DNA of 64,000 nucleotides, from NCBI GenBank assembly GCA_024741835.1, contig JAENRP010000112.1, positions 62,001 through 126,000 on the forward strand. The letters are read 5' to 3'. The notes beneath the pieces are model-generated. The model was given only the letters and a program-made list of their open reading frames with translations, did not search any database and was not told the origin of the DNA. The translations under genes were made by a program, and so were the position numbers. This document shows, piece after piece, positions 53,455 through 64,000 of this stretch. This DNA is from Diplocarpon mali. Taxonomy: Eukaryota > Ascomycota > Leotiomycetes > Helotiales > Drepanopezizaceae. Each line of letters starts with the position of its first letter. Positions within the stretch are counted from its first letter, which is position 1.

Positions 53455-56400
53455 ATGGCAGACGTCAAATCCGCTACCTCAGAGGTCCACCGACACGAGG
53501 AAGTCCCTTCGGACAAGGACATCCTGTCTGGCGAAGAGACACCCGGAATAACATCTGAAATCGAGATCGAGACAGAGAAGGAATCCTCGCCAAAGGAGTC
53601 TCCGAATGGTATCAAGAAGGAAAATGTCCCCCCCAAGCGTGGTCTTGTAAAGCGCCCGGCAACCTCGACGCCTGCTACAGGAACGAAGCCCACTGCCTCT
53701 TCTGCCACCCGTACGACTACCGGAGGGCTCTCTAAACCCCCAACTCGCGCACCAATTGCTACCGGTGCCCGGAGACCAACAGGGAGTGCAACAGCACCGA
53801 CTTCTTCAAGTGCCTCCCAAAGAATGCAGCCATCTACCGGAGGCTCGAGTGACGAGAAGAAGAAGCCCCTCCCTGCCGCGGCTCGGAGGACATCAATTGC
53901 TCCTGCTCACAACTCTCCTGGGAAAGCAGAGACCCTCGCTGAAAAGCGAGCCAGTGGTGCAGCACCAACCACCACCACCACCCGGAAGCCAGCAACTTCA
54001 ATCAGCTCGTCGAGCCCTAAGCCAGTTGTCAAGCCAATAACATCCAGCAGTACCCGGTCTTCTGCGGTTGGAAGCAGCACAACTAGCAGGTCTGCTCCTA
54101 TTGCTAAGCCTGCCGGCACGTCGACTGTTGCCGAAGCGAAAAAGCGCCTCTCTGCTATTGCCGCAACACCTGCCGCGAAGCCACCGGTCCGTACAACGAG
54201 CCATGGAACAAGCGCAGCCTCATCTAAGGAAAGCGAAGAGCTCAAGGCGAAATTGCAGGACAGCGAAACTCGTGTTGAGGAACTCAAGAAAGAAATTGCG
54301 GCCTCGCAGGAGAAATTGTTGGAGCTTGGCACACAAGTCCAGGAGGAGGCTAAACGTGTAAAGGATGCGGAAGAGAATATCAAGACGCAACACGCCGAGA
54401 TTATTGCAAAGTTGCATGCAAAGCATAGGGAAGATGTGGAAGGGCTGCAAGCGCAATTGGAGGAAGCAGAAAAGACCTTGGCCGCTGCTCAAGAGTCGTC
54501 TCTTAAGGCTTTCGAGGAGGCACAGCAGATTATTACTGCCAAGGGTGCTTCAGAGACCGCCGAGGCTCTTGAGGAGCTCAGGACCGAGCATTCATCAGTA
54601 TTGGCCGCTCTCAATACCGAATTCGAGAGCGTCAAGAGCGATCTTAATTCTGCTGCCGCTGCTGGCTCTGAAAAGGAAGCTGAAATTACAGCGTTGAAAT
54701 CTCAAATCTCCGAGGCTGTAAGTTTCTAACGAGCATATCTTTACTCAGAACTACGATCTGTTTCTCTCTATGTAATAAACTCCTTCCAACAACAGCTAAC
54801 TCCTCTTCGCAGAACACAGCTCTGGAGTCTCTCAAGGCCGAGCACCAGCAAATCCTGAGTGAGTTGGAGAACTCCCTTGCCAAGGAGCACGAGTCTGCTC
54901 TCGCAGCTTTGAAGGCGGCCCATTCAGAAAATCTTGCAAAAGAATCGACTGAATCCTCTGCCACCCACGAGAAGCAGCTTGCGGAGCTCACTCAAAAGCA
55001 TGAAGTCTTCACCAGCGAGCTCCAAGGTAAACTTGAGCAAGCCATTTCTGCCCAAGACGCTCTGGAGACCAGCCACAAGCAAAGATACGAGAGCCATCAG
55101 ACGGAGTCGGCAGCAGTCGTAGAGAAGCTTGAGGCAGAGCTCGCCACTCTAAAAGCAAAGACTGAAGCCGACTCAACAGCGTTGACGAGGTCTGCTAAGG
55201 AGGCTGAGGAGTTAAGCGCAAAACTCCAGCTGGTAGAGAGGGAGCTGGTACTAGCCAAGGAGGAGCTCGCCAATGTAACGACAACACTTGCAGTCTTGCA
55301 AACAAAGAGTGCCGCCGACGACGAAGCTCTAGCAACTGCCCAAGTTGAACTGGCCTCAGCCAAGGAACAGGTTGTGACTCTTCAAAAGAATTTGGAGACG
55401 TTTGATGCAGATGGAAAAAGCAAAGAAGAGATCCACGCCAAGCTTTCTTCCGAACTTGCTTCCACTCAGAAGAGCCTGGAAGAGAAAGTGAGAGAGCTCT
55501 CTGCATTGAACGAGAGACATCGAAAGGAGCTCGAGACAATCTCATCTGACTACCAGGCCGAGATCGATGCGTTGCAGGGAAATTCCGGAATCAGAGACGA
55601 ATACGAATCGCTTAAGATTAAGCACCAAGATCTTGCCAACTCTCTCGAACAGGCTGCTGCCGTGTATGCCAAGGAGCTTGAAAGTCGCGAAGTCAAGTTA
55701 GAGGAACTTGCCAAGTCTCACGCTGATGCTGCGCAGAACCATGCCGTCCAGTTGGAGAAAGCCAAGCAAGACCACGCTGCAGCGATTGTTGATCTTGATA
55801 ACAAAGAAAGGCAACACCAAAAATTGGTCGAGGAATTGAAGGCATCACATGTATGTGTCCTAACCACACATCCATTTGATTCATTCTGCTACGATCTTGG
55901 CAGAGCTAGGCTCCTCTGTTGACACAAGCGCTGACACCTCCGTAGCAAAAAAATCTCGATGATGCTCACGATAGAATCATGTCTTCGCAGCATGCTTCTC
56001 AGATTGCAGAGATTGAGCAGATCCAAGCAGGCCATTCTGAGACTCTTGCCGCGCTGAAGGAACAGCATAGGACGAGCCAGGATTTGGAGGTAGAGAAGCT
56101 CAAAGCCACTCACGAAGCGGCGATTGCCGATTTGATTCAGCAACACTCGGCAAATGAAGCAATCGCTCAATCTGATGTCAAAGCACTCCAGGTAATACTG
56201 GAGATCCCCGAGGGATATGTATAGACTCTAATCTGATACAGGGCGCCGAGGCTGCGCTGCAAACTGAGCTTTCAAAGACTAATGCCTCTTTACTGAAAGC
56301 TCAAGCGGAGTTGGAAGCTCTCAGGGAAGATTTTGCTGTAGAGAAGATGGCGAAGGTAGAGGCCCAGGCCGAGCTCGACTCTGCCAAGAACAAGAAACCA

Positions 56401-57211
56401 GATACTTCCGAGGCCGACGAGCTGAGGAAGGAGCTTCAAGTTCTGAAGGATGAGCACCAGGCCTCTTTGATGACGGCCCAGCAGGAGTCGGCAAAGGCTA
56501 CCGAAGAACATCTTGCCGTCAAGTCGTCTTTAGAAAAGGCGCTGGCCGAACTCGAGGCACAGAAAGTAACGAGCCGTTCCGACTACAAGGATATGCACGA
56601 TTCGTTGACCCAACTTGCTGAGGAGGCAAACAGAAAAGCCTCGGATTTGGAAGCACGGACCAAGGAACTTGAAGCCAATCTCAGAGTGAAGGATGCTGAG
56701 ATTGCAGAGGCCAAGGTAATGCATTTGCTATGTATCTCCATGCTTACACTGACACTGTTTCATAGACCAAGAACGCTCCTCTCTCATCACCGAAGACTCC
56801 GACCAAGGCATCTGGCCTCGCCGCTAGCCGGTACGCGGAAGATATCGATGGTACGCCTGAAGTGAAGACGGCGGAAGGTGAGCATGACAGTTCATCAGCC
56901 GCATTGGCATCGGTCCGACAACCCTCTCCTGAATCTCGTCCTCTCTATGAAGCTTCTCCTACGTTGTCCTTGGATACTCCGTTCTCGAACCGCGCTGTGC
57001 AAGAAAGATCGTGTCACTAGTTGCTAATTTTGAATGAACATAGTTGGCGAAAGTCAAAGTAACCTTGGAACAACTTGACCAGATGAACGAGGACTTGAAG
57101 AGGGAACATGAGAAGTAAAACTGTATGTTGCTACGCAGAGCCTCGTAATCTGACATTCACAGGTCTCTCGAATCGATCTCAGACAAATCAACGTCGACCA
57201 TCGCCGTATGA
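53455..57211 (+). CDS. Long coiled-coil protein with basic disordered N-terminus
   Basis: A 1123-residue protein. Exons 53455-54717, 54813-55850, 55946-56191, 56242-56715, 56766-56996, 57044-57114 and 57163-57211; all junctions phase 0 except the last (phase 2). The fifth donor (GTGCAAG) was picked to keep frame into AKVKVTLEQLDQMNEDLKRE; the stronger GTGAGC at 56874 would instead end the protein early as GESQSNLGTT. Residues 1-60 are acidic; 60-260 are Ser/Thr/Pro/Ala-rich and basic (VKRPATSTPATG, ARRPTGSATAPT), resembling microtubule-binding linkers; about 265-1030 is nearly continuous heptad-repeat coiled coil with degenerate repeats of the KHxxxVExLxA type. Orthology was not recognised; a cytoskeletal or scaffold role is inference. 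Confidence 0.85.
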
Positions 57212-59209
57212 TGCCCAAACCCACCAACACGTACAGGATTTCCACAGCAATTCAATCCAAACTACTTTCTCTTCTGCAATCGCATGGTCTCACTGACCCG
57301 CGGCCCGTTCTCCCATTCTTTTTTGTTGGCTTGATCACCTGCTCCAACTCTGGCATTTGATACCCAGACTTATACCCGCTTTGTCTATTGTACATGCATA
57401 CACGAGGAGAGAGAGAGAGTTGCATTTGGATTCTGGCGGGTCTGGACTCTGTCGTGGTTTCGTTTACTATTTGTACGTATGGGATGCTTTTTGGTGATGC
57501 GGGGAACCACAGACAGTTAGATGAACTCTTCACTCGTTGCACGTCGCGCTGTGATGGATGCTTTTCATCTTGATAATACGTGATAATGATGAGATTGCTT
57601 GCTTGACTATGGGTCCTAGATCAGGGGTGGTCAAGAATGTCTTGAGCTTGGATGCCGTTCAGGCGGCGTGGGTTTGTAAGACACAAGCGAGTAAGTAAAA
57701 GGCTCTGGGAGATGAGCGACTTTGCTGACAGCAGGTTCCCATTCAAAAATTGCGTTTTCATGCGAGAGGGCCTCAAGCTAGAGTCACCGCGAGCTATTGA
57801 TAGTCAAGTGGCTGTTTTGCACCTAAACATAGCTTTCTGACTTGGGCGTTAGAAGACACTAGTAAGAGATTTGTGATACTAAAACCGAAAATCATTCGAC
57901 GAATTGGAAGAACTGACTGTAAATACATTTACACGTAAAGTAATAGTACAGTAGGTCTTCGAGCACGGCTCTTACTACTGTGATCAAGCGAAACCTGAGT
58001 TTCCGCGATCACCAAACTTATTAGCTCGTGTGTTTATTAAATATCCAAAAATAGATAGTTTCATTTCGTACGATATCTCTTATCCAAAGCAATGACGAAA
58101 GCCGTAAAGCTCCACCTTGAACGATGCCGTTCACCAGCGGAAGAAGATGTGAAACGGCATGTTTCGATAAAAAGGGGGGAATGACTATTGTCGGTTGATT
58201 AGTACTCTATAAAGATGGATTGCTGTGGTCAGTCTTCCAGTAGCAGCCCTTCCGACGTAGAGCTGAGCAGATTCTGGGCCGCGATCTCACTATCACTTGA
58301 CGTTGTACGGCCAGCTTGCCGATCTAAGCACCGCCATCCCATCGTTTCTCGCACTCTCACTTTCTCCGCATCGCCGCGTTCCTGGGACCACGATTGCTTA
58401 CTTTTCGCGGACATGGCACGGTAGCATCTCCAGGCGCGAGAACCTTCTCTTGAACAGCTGTCACCGCCTGGTTTCCATACATCAAGGCATCTATCTGAAC
58501 ACAGCCCAGACCGGTGTTGCTCTCTCTCTCACACTCTTCCTTTGGGGTTTCGGCTGCACCCGGCCGGGGCCGAAGAGGTTCTGAGAATTCACGTGTCGGT
58601 GGTGAGTCCGGATTCACAATCAAGTATACGGTGTTTGGGTCTTTAGAACGTTTGGGTTACGATTACCGGCATAATACCTGGCGAGTGTTGATTGAAGTCT
58701 ATACGTCGAAAGAGAAGCGCGCACTTTCCCAGCTTCTTCACAGATTGGAGAGTAGTGCAGAGAGAGGGACAGCAATAGCTCATCTCCCTCTCTATCTACC
58801 AAGTTCCGCGACTCGCGACTCGTCGCTCCCCAGGGATCTTCCATCATTCTAGCTGGTCTTTGTACCCAGCAGACCTTCCTGCGTCACTGTCAACAGCAAA
58901 AGCCTCTCCTTGGATGGTCGGTCTTGTATAACACGTGATTTACCCCACATCGGAGAAACGCTAGGGGAGCTCCTCTCAAATCCTCCGCTGATGTTAAGGC
59001 TTTGATATTTCGACACGTCGAGCAAGGTCGCCTCACACTGGGTAGCAACCTAAGTACGGAGCCATCCCGAATATCAAGAAAAGCGCTCAAACCGACTCGT
59101 GCAATCGAATATGGGACCCTGATTCCCAGCGTGACGAGTCTACTGTGCCAGTCCAGGTTCATGCCGAAAACATCGGTGAGGAAAGGTTCACTTGTTTCCA
59201 AGATTCGAG
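57212..59209. other. Intergenic region without a recognised gene
   Basis: 3' flank of the coiled-coil gene and upstream flank of TYW2. Several 60-110 codon frames (58215-58852) lack motifs and overlap each other on both strands. Confidence 0.55.
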
Positions 59210-60463
59210 ATGACGATGCCGAAAAATTTTGTGTTGGGAGCTTCGAGGTCAGAGAGACCTCCCAAGCCAAAAGCAATCAATCCGGTCGAGGCAGTAGTGG
59301 GATCATGGCTCGGAGCGCTGCCGGTCGGACTGCTAGAGAGCATAGGATTTACCGTGGCACAGTTACTGCCGAATACACCTAAGAGATGGGTGGTTTATCC
59401 GCCTATGCTCCTCCTACCAGCTGGGAGTTTTGGGCCCGAGTGGGCTCTCCTTGGCCTCGAAGACATGTCGCCGCACGTCGAGAACTTATGGAAACTACTG
59501 CTGCATAATATCGGCCAGAAAGAAGGCAAGGGTACTCTTACACATCTCGCGGTAAACTCCGGTATCCCGTTACAGAAGACTCCTGTCCACGCATCAGGAA
59601 AACCTCCGAATAGTGAAGAAACCATCGATGCCGAAAACGTCCTTCGGACTCCCAGTGGCTTGATCATGCTTCATGGGAATTTCGGCCCACGCCTCTCCCC
59701 AGATCAGGAACCCACCGAGAGAGACTTCCAAGATGCGTTTTGGGTGAGCACGAAACAAAACGGCATCATTCAGATCTGGGCACCACGATATACGATGTTC
59801 AGCCGAGGAAACGTGAAGGAGAAAGCGCGACTTCTGGATTTCCACCAGCCGGGCCGGGCGTACGAAACAAGAACTCTGAGTAGAGAATCTCTGGAAAATG
59901 CCCAGGCGATCGATCTGTACGCAGGCATCGGCTATTTCGTGTTCAGCTATGCGAAGATGGGCATGCAGAAGGTTGTTGGTTGGGAACTGAATCCCTGGTC
60001 TGTGGAAGGTCTACGGAGGGGCGCGGTTGCGAATGGGTGGTCGGTGAAGATTGTGAGCGGTGGCACCGACGTGGATCCACGCCAGGACCAGATTGTGGTG
60101 TTCTTGGAGGACAACGCCAAGGCCGCAGAGAGGATCCGGAGTTCAAGAGCATCGCTCGGGGGTCTTGGTGATATCAAGCATGTCAACTGTGGATTACTCC
60201 CCACCAGCGAGAAAACCTGGGAACAGACCCTCCAGATGATCAAGGGGGATGGATGGGTGCACCTCCACGAGAATGTAGGCCTGCCCGACGTCCCGGCTCG
60301 CCGCACAGAGATCGACGAGAGATTCGAGGCATGGCTGAGAAAGGCGCACGACGAGCGCGTTGCCAAGGTCGAGCATGTAGAGCTGGTCAAGACGTTTGCT
60401 CCGGGGGTGTGGCATTGCGTTTTCGATGTGTACATACGTAGCCCGTGGATGCCGGGTAGATAG
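59210..60463 (+). CDS. trm12: tRNA wybutosine-synthesising protein 2 (Trm12/TYW2)
   Basis: Transfers the aminocarboxypropyl group of S-adenosylmethionine to the 4-demethylwyosine base at position 37 of phenylalanine tRNA, third step of wybutosine synthesis (family knowledge). The single frame from the ATG at 59210 gives 417 residues; an in-frame TGA lies upstream, though a further 5' exon is conceivable. N-terminal part: PVEAVVGSWLGALPVGLLES, then PKRWVVYPPMLLLPAGSFGP. The middle includes SRGNVKEKARL (substrate motif near 203-213). Cofactor site: DLYAGIGYFVFSYAKMG from residue 235 and GWELNPWSVEGLRRGA with Glu259 and Asn261. C-terminal DGWVHLHENVG and APGVWHCVFDVYIR are typical. It lies tail-to-tail with the DENN gene. 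Confidence 0.94.
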   Translation: MTMPKNFVLGASRSERPPKPKAINPVEAVVGSWLGALPVGLLESIGFTVAQLLPNTPKRWVVYPPMLLLPAGSFGPEWALLGLEDMSPHVENLWKLLLHNIGQKEGKGTLTHLAVNSGIPLQKTPVHASGKPPNSEETIDAENVLRTPSGLIMLHGNFGPRLSPDQEPTERDFQDAFWVSTKQNGIIQIWAPRYTMFSRGNVKEKARLLDFHQPGRAYETRTLSRESLENAQAIDLYAGIGYFVFSYAKMGMQKVVGWELNPWSVEGLRRGAVANGWSVKIVSGGTDVDPRQDQIVVFLEDNAKAAERIRSSRASLGGLGDIKHVNCGLLPTSEKTWEQTLQMIKGDGWVHLHENVGLPDVPARRTEIDERFEAWLRKAHDERVAKVEHVELVKTFAPGVWHCVFDVYIRSPWMPGR

Positions 60464-61225
60464 CTGGCCAGGACAACACTGGAGGGAGACAGATGGTGCT
60501 ACTGCTTCGAGTGGCATCGCCAGCGCCTCCGCAGCCGTGCCGACTTCAGTTCGCTCGCCCTCCGCCGAGAATCGAGCCGTCACGCTGGCCTTCTGACACC
60601 TGCATCCCCCCCTTTCGGACTGGAGAACTCGAGACGGCAGACCGGCGGCGATCGTGCAGTGCTATTCCGTCCAGATTCGATGGATGGTTGAGAGCTTGCC
60701 AGTGCCATCGTCACGCATCAGAAGCAAACAAACAAACATGCCAACACGTCCATCACGCGACACCGCATCGAAACCTCGCACTAATCCGAATAGGAGAGGG
60801 ATGGAAGCTTCATCAGATTCGACTACATATATTGATATGAACAAACTTCAAGACGCCGAGTATTAATCACAAACAAAATAGCAGCGGGGAGCTGGTCCCT
60901 ACCTTGCGACGAGAATCGAAATATGGCTACACCCCCGTGCGTCCCTCGCGGCATCTGGTATCCACTCGCTCTCCGGACACTCTCCATACCTGCCATCCCT
61001 CCGCCACAGCCCTCCAAGAAAGCCGTCGTACATCCGCCACACAGTCTAGCTGGTCCCGTTGCTCTCGCCTCCCGTCAAGAAGAGATATCCCAAGTACGAA
61101 CAAGGAGCACAAACAAAATCACGGACGTTTCCGAAGCAGTCGCACGCCGGAAAATGACCACCTCCGTGTCAACGCCGCCCAGCAAGCAGTATCTCAGATG
61201 CCATGTACCGCGGGAGCGGAGGGCT
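60464..61225. other. Tail-to-tail intergenic region
   Basis: 3' flanks of TYW2 and the DENN gene; no gene or element recognised. Confidence 0.6.
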
Positions 61226-64000
61226 CTAGCGACCAAAGGCACTCAGCCGGGCGCTCGCCGGTCCGTGCAGCTTGTTCGGCTTCCCGACGAGCGTGCCCCC
61301 CAGCCTCCTCTCGTCGCCGCTCCGCTCCTCCAGCTCCTCGTCGCTGCCCTCGACGATCTTGGTGGGGATCTCCGTGCCGAGGTTGTACTGCTGGCTGCTC
61401 CGTTCCGGCGTGGTCGTGGTGCTCGCAATCGACATCGACGTACTCGATCGGTTGTGGATGAGATCCGGGGTCGGGGGGATGCTCGACGCCCGGTCGCTGG
61501 GCAGGAGGCTGCTGTCGTCCCCGTTCTCCGATCCTCCGTTGGAGTTGCCGTCGTCGCTGGCAGAGAGGGTGGAGAGGTGGCTCCCGCGGTGCTCGCGGTG
61601 CTGGCCGCGAGCCTCCTTCAACGCGAGCTCCTCCGCCTCGACCTCGGCGTCGTGGGCGAGTTGCAGACCCTCGACCGCGGCGGCGCACTGCTCGCTGATG
61701 TTGCGGATGATGTGGGCGATGGCATCCGTCTTGTCCTTCAGGTGGCGGTCGGCAACATCCACGATGCTCATCTGGCTGTACCGCTTGCTGTTCCGGAGGC
61801 CCTTGTGGAGGCGGTCCTCCATGCCTTGGCCCATGTCGGCGCCGTGGGGGCTGTTCCCATAGGCGCGCGAGGAGGCGCGCGACTCCGGTTCGGGCGAGGC
61901 CACCGGCTCTTCGGCCTTGCCCTCTTCGGCGATATCCTCGAGCTCGGCCTCCTCCTCTTCGTAGCCGTGTTCGATGTACTCCACCAGCTCGGGGCTCTTG
62001 CCGAGGGTTCGCACAATGTGCTCCATGTGGTGAGTCTGGCCGCTGATCAGGGCGCGCAGGTGCAGGACGACACGCTGGGCCTCGTCTCGCTGCCGGAGGA
62101 TGGTGACGTTGGTGTGCTGGAGCGCGGCCAGCTCCTTCTGGTTGCGCTTCCGCTCCCGCTCCAGCTCCTCGGCGATCTCCTGCTGCAGGACGAGCGCCTC
62201 GAGCGCGTCGTCACGTTGCTTCTCGGTCCCCGCGAGACGGGTACCGAGGCGGGCTGCGTCGTCCTTCTGCTGGTCAATCATGCCCGACAGGCGGCGGTTC
62301 TCCCGCTTGTGGTTCTCGATCTTGACCTTGAGATCTTGCGTCTCCTTGGTCAGCTGCTCGGCAAAGGCTTGGAACTTGAGGAACTAAACGCTGTCAGCGA
62401 CCGGGTCCACCACACGGGGCCAGGGGCGCGTACCTGTTGCTTCCAGCTCTCCAGCTCCTCGACGAGGAAGTTGTTTCGCTTGGTGACCTTGCCGAGCTCG
62501 GTATCCATGCGTCCCTTGAGGTTGATGAAGTCCTGCCATGCCTCCAGGGCGTCTCGGGAGTACTGGTTGCGCTCCCGGACAATCTCGTTCAGGTGTCTCA
62601 TAGACACCTTGGTCATGAGGGGCTTCTTGACCGCCCCGCCAAACACGGCCTTCATGCCCGTGTTCCGCCCCTGTGGTGAGAAAGTGTGGTCAGCAAGGTG
62701 CGCCCGGGACCCCTCTCCCCTGCTCGGAGGGGCGGCTCAGATCAACGTACCATCTTTTCGCACACGTGATCCATCACGGCCATGATCGAGTCCTGGTTCC
62801 ACCACTCGGGATCCTGGATGGACTCGACCTCCCCGCGCATCACGATGATCTGCCCGGCGGGGATGAGCTTCCCCCCGCCGTAGGCCGACCGGAGGTGCTG
62901 CGGCACCCCCGCCGGCGTGACGTCCCCATTCAAGGCCTGCGTCATCCGGCTGATCATCTTGGTGCGCTGCCCGGGCGTGAGGGCCGTGGGCGGGCTGGAC
63001 GTCAGGACAAAGTTGCGGTCCAGATCGACGACGAGCGCGTCGGTGGGCGCGGTGAAGAGCGACCGGCACTCGGCCGTGATCCCGAGGATGTACGGGCCGG
63101 GTTCCTGGACCAGCTCGCCGGCGTGTCTCGCGTGCACCACGGGGACGTACAGGCCGCTCCACTCGTACACCCGCACGCAGTATCGGATCGTCTCGGCCGC
63201 CACCGTCAGCATGGCCGGGTAGTGACTGACGAAGACGATGCGCCGGGTGGGGGAGAGGGCCGCCTCCACCACCCCGACAATGTTGGGGACCGACAGGCAA
63301 GAGAACAACGGCCACATGGCGAAGTTCTGGAAGCCGGTCGGCGAGGAGGGGAACTGGTAGCAGAGCGCATAGTCCTTCATGTCGATCCGGACCAGGTCGT
63401 TCAGGCGCGGGGCGGGGAAGCTGAGGATGCGCGAGACCTCCTCGGCGTGGAAGAGGTTGGTGGCCTTGTTCCAGTGAATCCACATGCCCCGGAGGTAGTC
63501 GCCCAGGAGGTTGTACAGCGGGTAGCGGGAGAGGAACGACAGGCAGTACGGGATCCAGTACGTCTCGTCGGACGCGTCGTAGAAGTCTGGCTCGGTCCTC
63601 CGGCGGAGGTCGCGGATCGTCTCCGCTCTCTTCTCGTCCGCCCTCGACCAGACCCGGAGCGCGATGCCGTAGAGGGTGTGCGACGAGTCCTGCTGCAGGA
63701 CGAAGGAGTGGTGCACGCAGTGCGGCTGGCTGCGTCCGGTGCAGATCTCGACATCGTGGGGGAAACAAGCCTGGCACGCATTAGCCTAGCCGGCCGGATC
63801 GGCGACGGTGGGCTCGGGTCGGCTTACCCTCATGGCGGAGTGCAGTGCTCTCGCGATCTCGTTGTCCTGCTCCATCCTCGGGCTGCTGCCCAGGATCTCG
63901 GGCAGCCAGAACTGACCGACGGCTCCCTTGATGTGTCCAATCTTCCCCTGCGCCGGCGGAGGGGCCTTGACCCACTGCGACGGCTCTCGTCCGACTCCGC
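61226..64000 (-). CDS. DENN (AEX-3) domain protein with coiled coil (5' end missing)
   Basis: DENN proteins act as exchange factors for Rab GTPases (family knowledge); the Rab is not predictable. Visible exons: 64000-63828 (open at the window edge), 63770-62751, 62670-62434 and 62383-61226, all phase 0; 861 residues seen. The first exon reads IKGAVGQFWLPEILGSSP. The next has FPHDVEICTGRSQPHCVHHS (upstream DENN), then SFPAPRLNDLVRIDMKDYAL, then WPLFSCLSVPNIVGVVEAAL plus IVFVSHYPAMLTVAAETIRY (the DENN core), and ALVVDLDRNFVLT. From about residue 400 of the visible part a coiled coil runs through KQRDDALEALVLQQEIAEEL, then a Ser/Gly-rich acidic tail ending SARLSAFGR. GC content is clearly higher than in the rest of the window, with long antisense frames as a result. 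Confidence 0.92.

Noticed and set aside
60923..62785. 620-codon plus-strand frame
   Set aside because: Antisense shadow of the GC-rich DENN gene, whose frame carries the recognisable domain and splice sites.
62737..63777. 346-codon minus-strand frame in another phase
   Set aside because: Pro/Arg/Gly-rich out-of-frame reading of the DENN exon.
1..64000. CRISPR arrays, bacterial operons, phage or viral genes, secondary-metabolite cluster
   Set aside because: No regularly spaced repeats, Shine-Dalgarno-led genes, viral proteins, PKS/NRPS or terpene synthase motifs; gene structure is eukaryotic throughout.
1..64000. tRNA and rRNA genes
   Set aside because: Scanned by eye for A/B-box pairs (GGTTCGANTCC type) and rRNA words; none convincing. 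A covariance-model scan would be decisive.

Overview
The window is chromosomal DNA from a filamentous ascomycete (Pezizomycotina). Four things point there: most genes carry short introns of about 45-90 bp with GT-AG ends and CTAAC/CTGAC-like branch sites; fungus-specific families are present (Zn2Cys6 activator, copper-fist factor, group VIII phytochrome hybrid kinase, TYW2, PTPA); long AT-rich gene-poor stretches hold diverged repeats that look C-to-T mutated (RIP-like); and promoters carry pyrimidine tracts. The species cannot be fixed from the sequence. One 21-base run of N (10028-10048) is an assembly gap. Exon joins were worked out by hand from splice signals, reading-frame phase and family motifs; in every multi-exon model the exon lengths add up to whole codons.

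Layout. 1-3208 (-): partial IBTK-like ankyrin/RCC1/BTB protein. 3.2-6.9 kb: AT-rich repeat-bearing desert. 6921-7407 (+): small secreted eight-cysteine protein with micro-exons. 7.9 kb: cluster of CACATG palindromes. 8808-9590 (+): unknown acidic protein. 10377-10991 (-): SET-domain protein. 12070-12450 (+): small membrane protein. 12.5-16.9 kb: no convincing gene. 16962-18485 (+): copper-fist transcription factor. 20237-20917 (-): secreted protein lying between two related transposon-like relics (19811-20203 and 21271-22513). 22892-25369 (+): Rgt1-like Zn2Cys6 factor. 27260-28285 (-): tentative five-exon cysteine-rich gene. 29613-30665 (-): short-chain dehydrogenase. 31292-34723 (+): TBC Rab-GAP. 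35585-40540 (-): fungal phytochrome. 40.5-44.8 kb: low-complexity, gene-free. 44809-47173 (-): AT-hook/SANT-like nuclear protein, divergent from 47453-49059 (+): PP2A activator (PTPA). 49807-50520 (+): Pro/Ala/Glu-rich protein. 53455-57211 (+): long coiled-coil protein. 59210-60463 (+): TYW2. 61226-64000 (-): partial DENN-domain protein.

How the genes relate. There is no operon or obvious biosynthetic cluster. Most genes are ordinary core functions: Rab regulation by the TBC GAP and the DENN protein, PP2A activation, tRNA wybutosine synthesis, light sensing, and copper and sugar transcriptional control. The accessory part is about 3.2-8 kb and 19.8-28.3 kb, where two secreted proteins and one tentative cysteine-rich gene sit in AT-rich, relic-bearing DNA. 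That arrangement resembles the gene-sparse effector compartments of plant-associated fungi. No wholly new multi-gene system was seen. The least explained loci are the micro-exon secreted protein, the relic-bracketed secreted protein, and the 27.3-28.3 kb gene.
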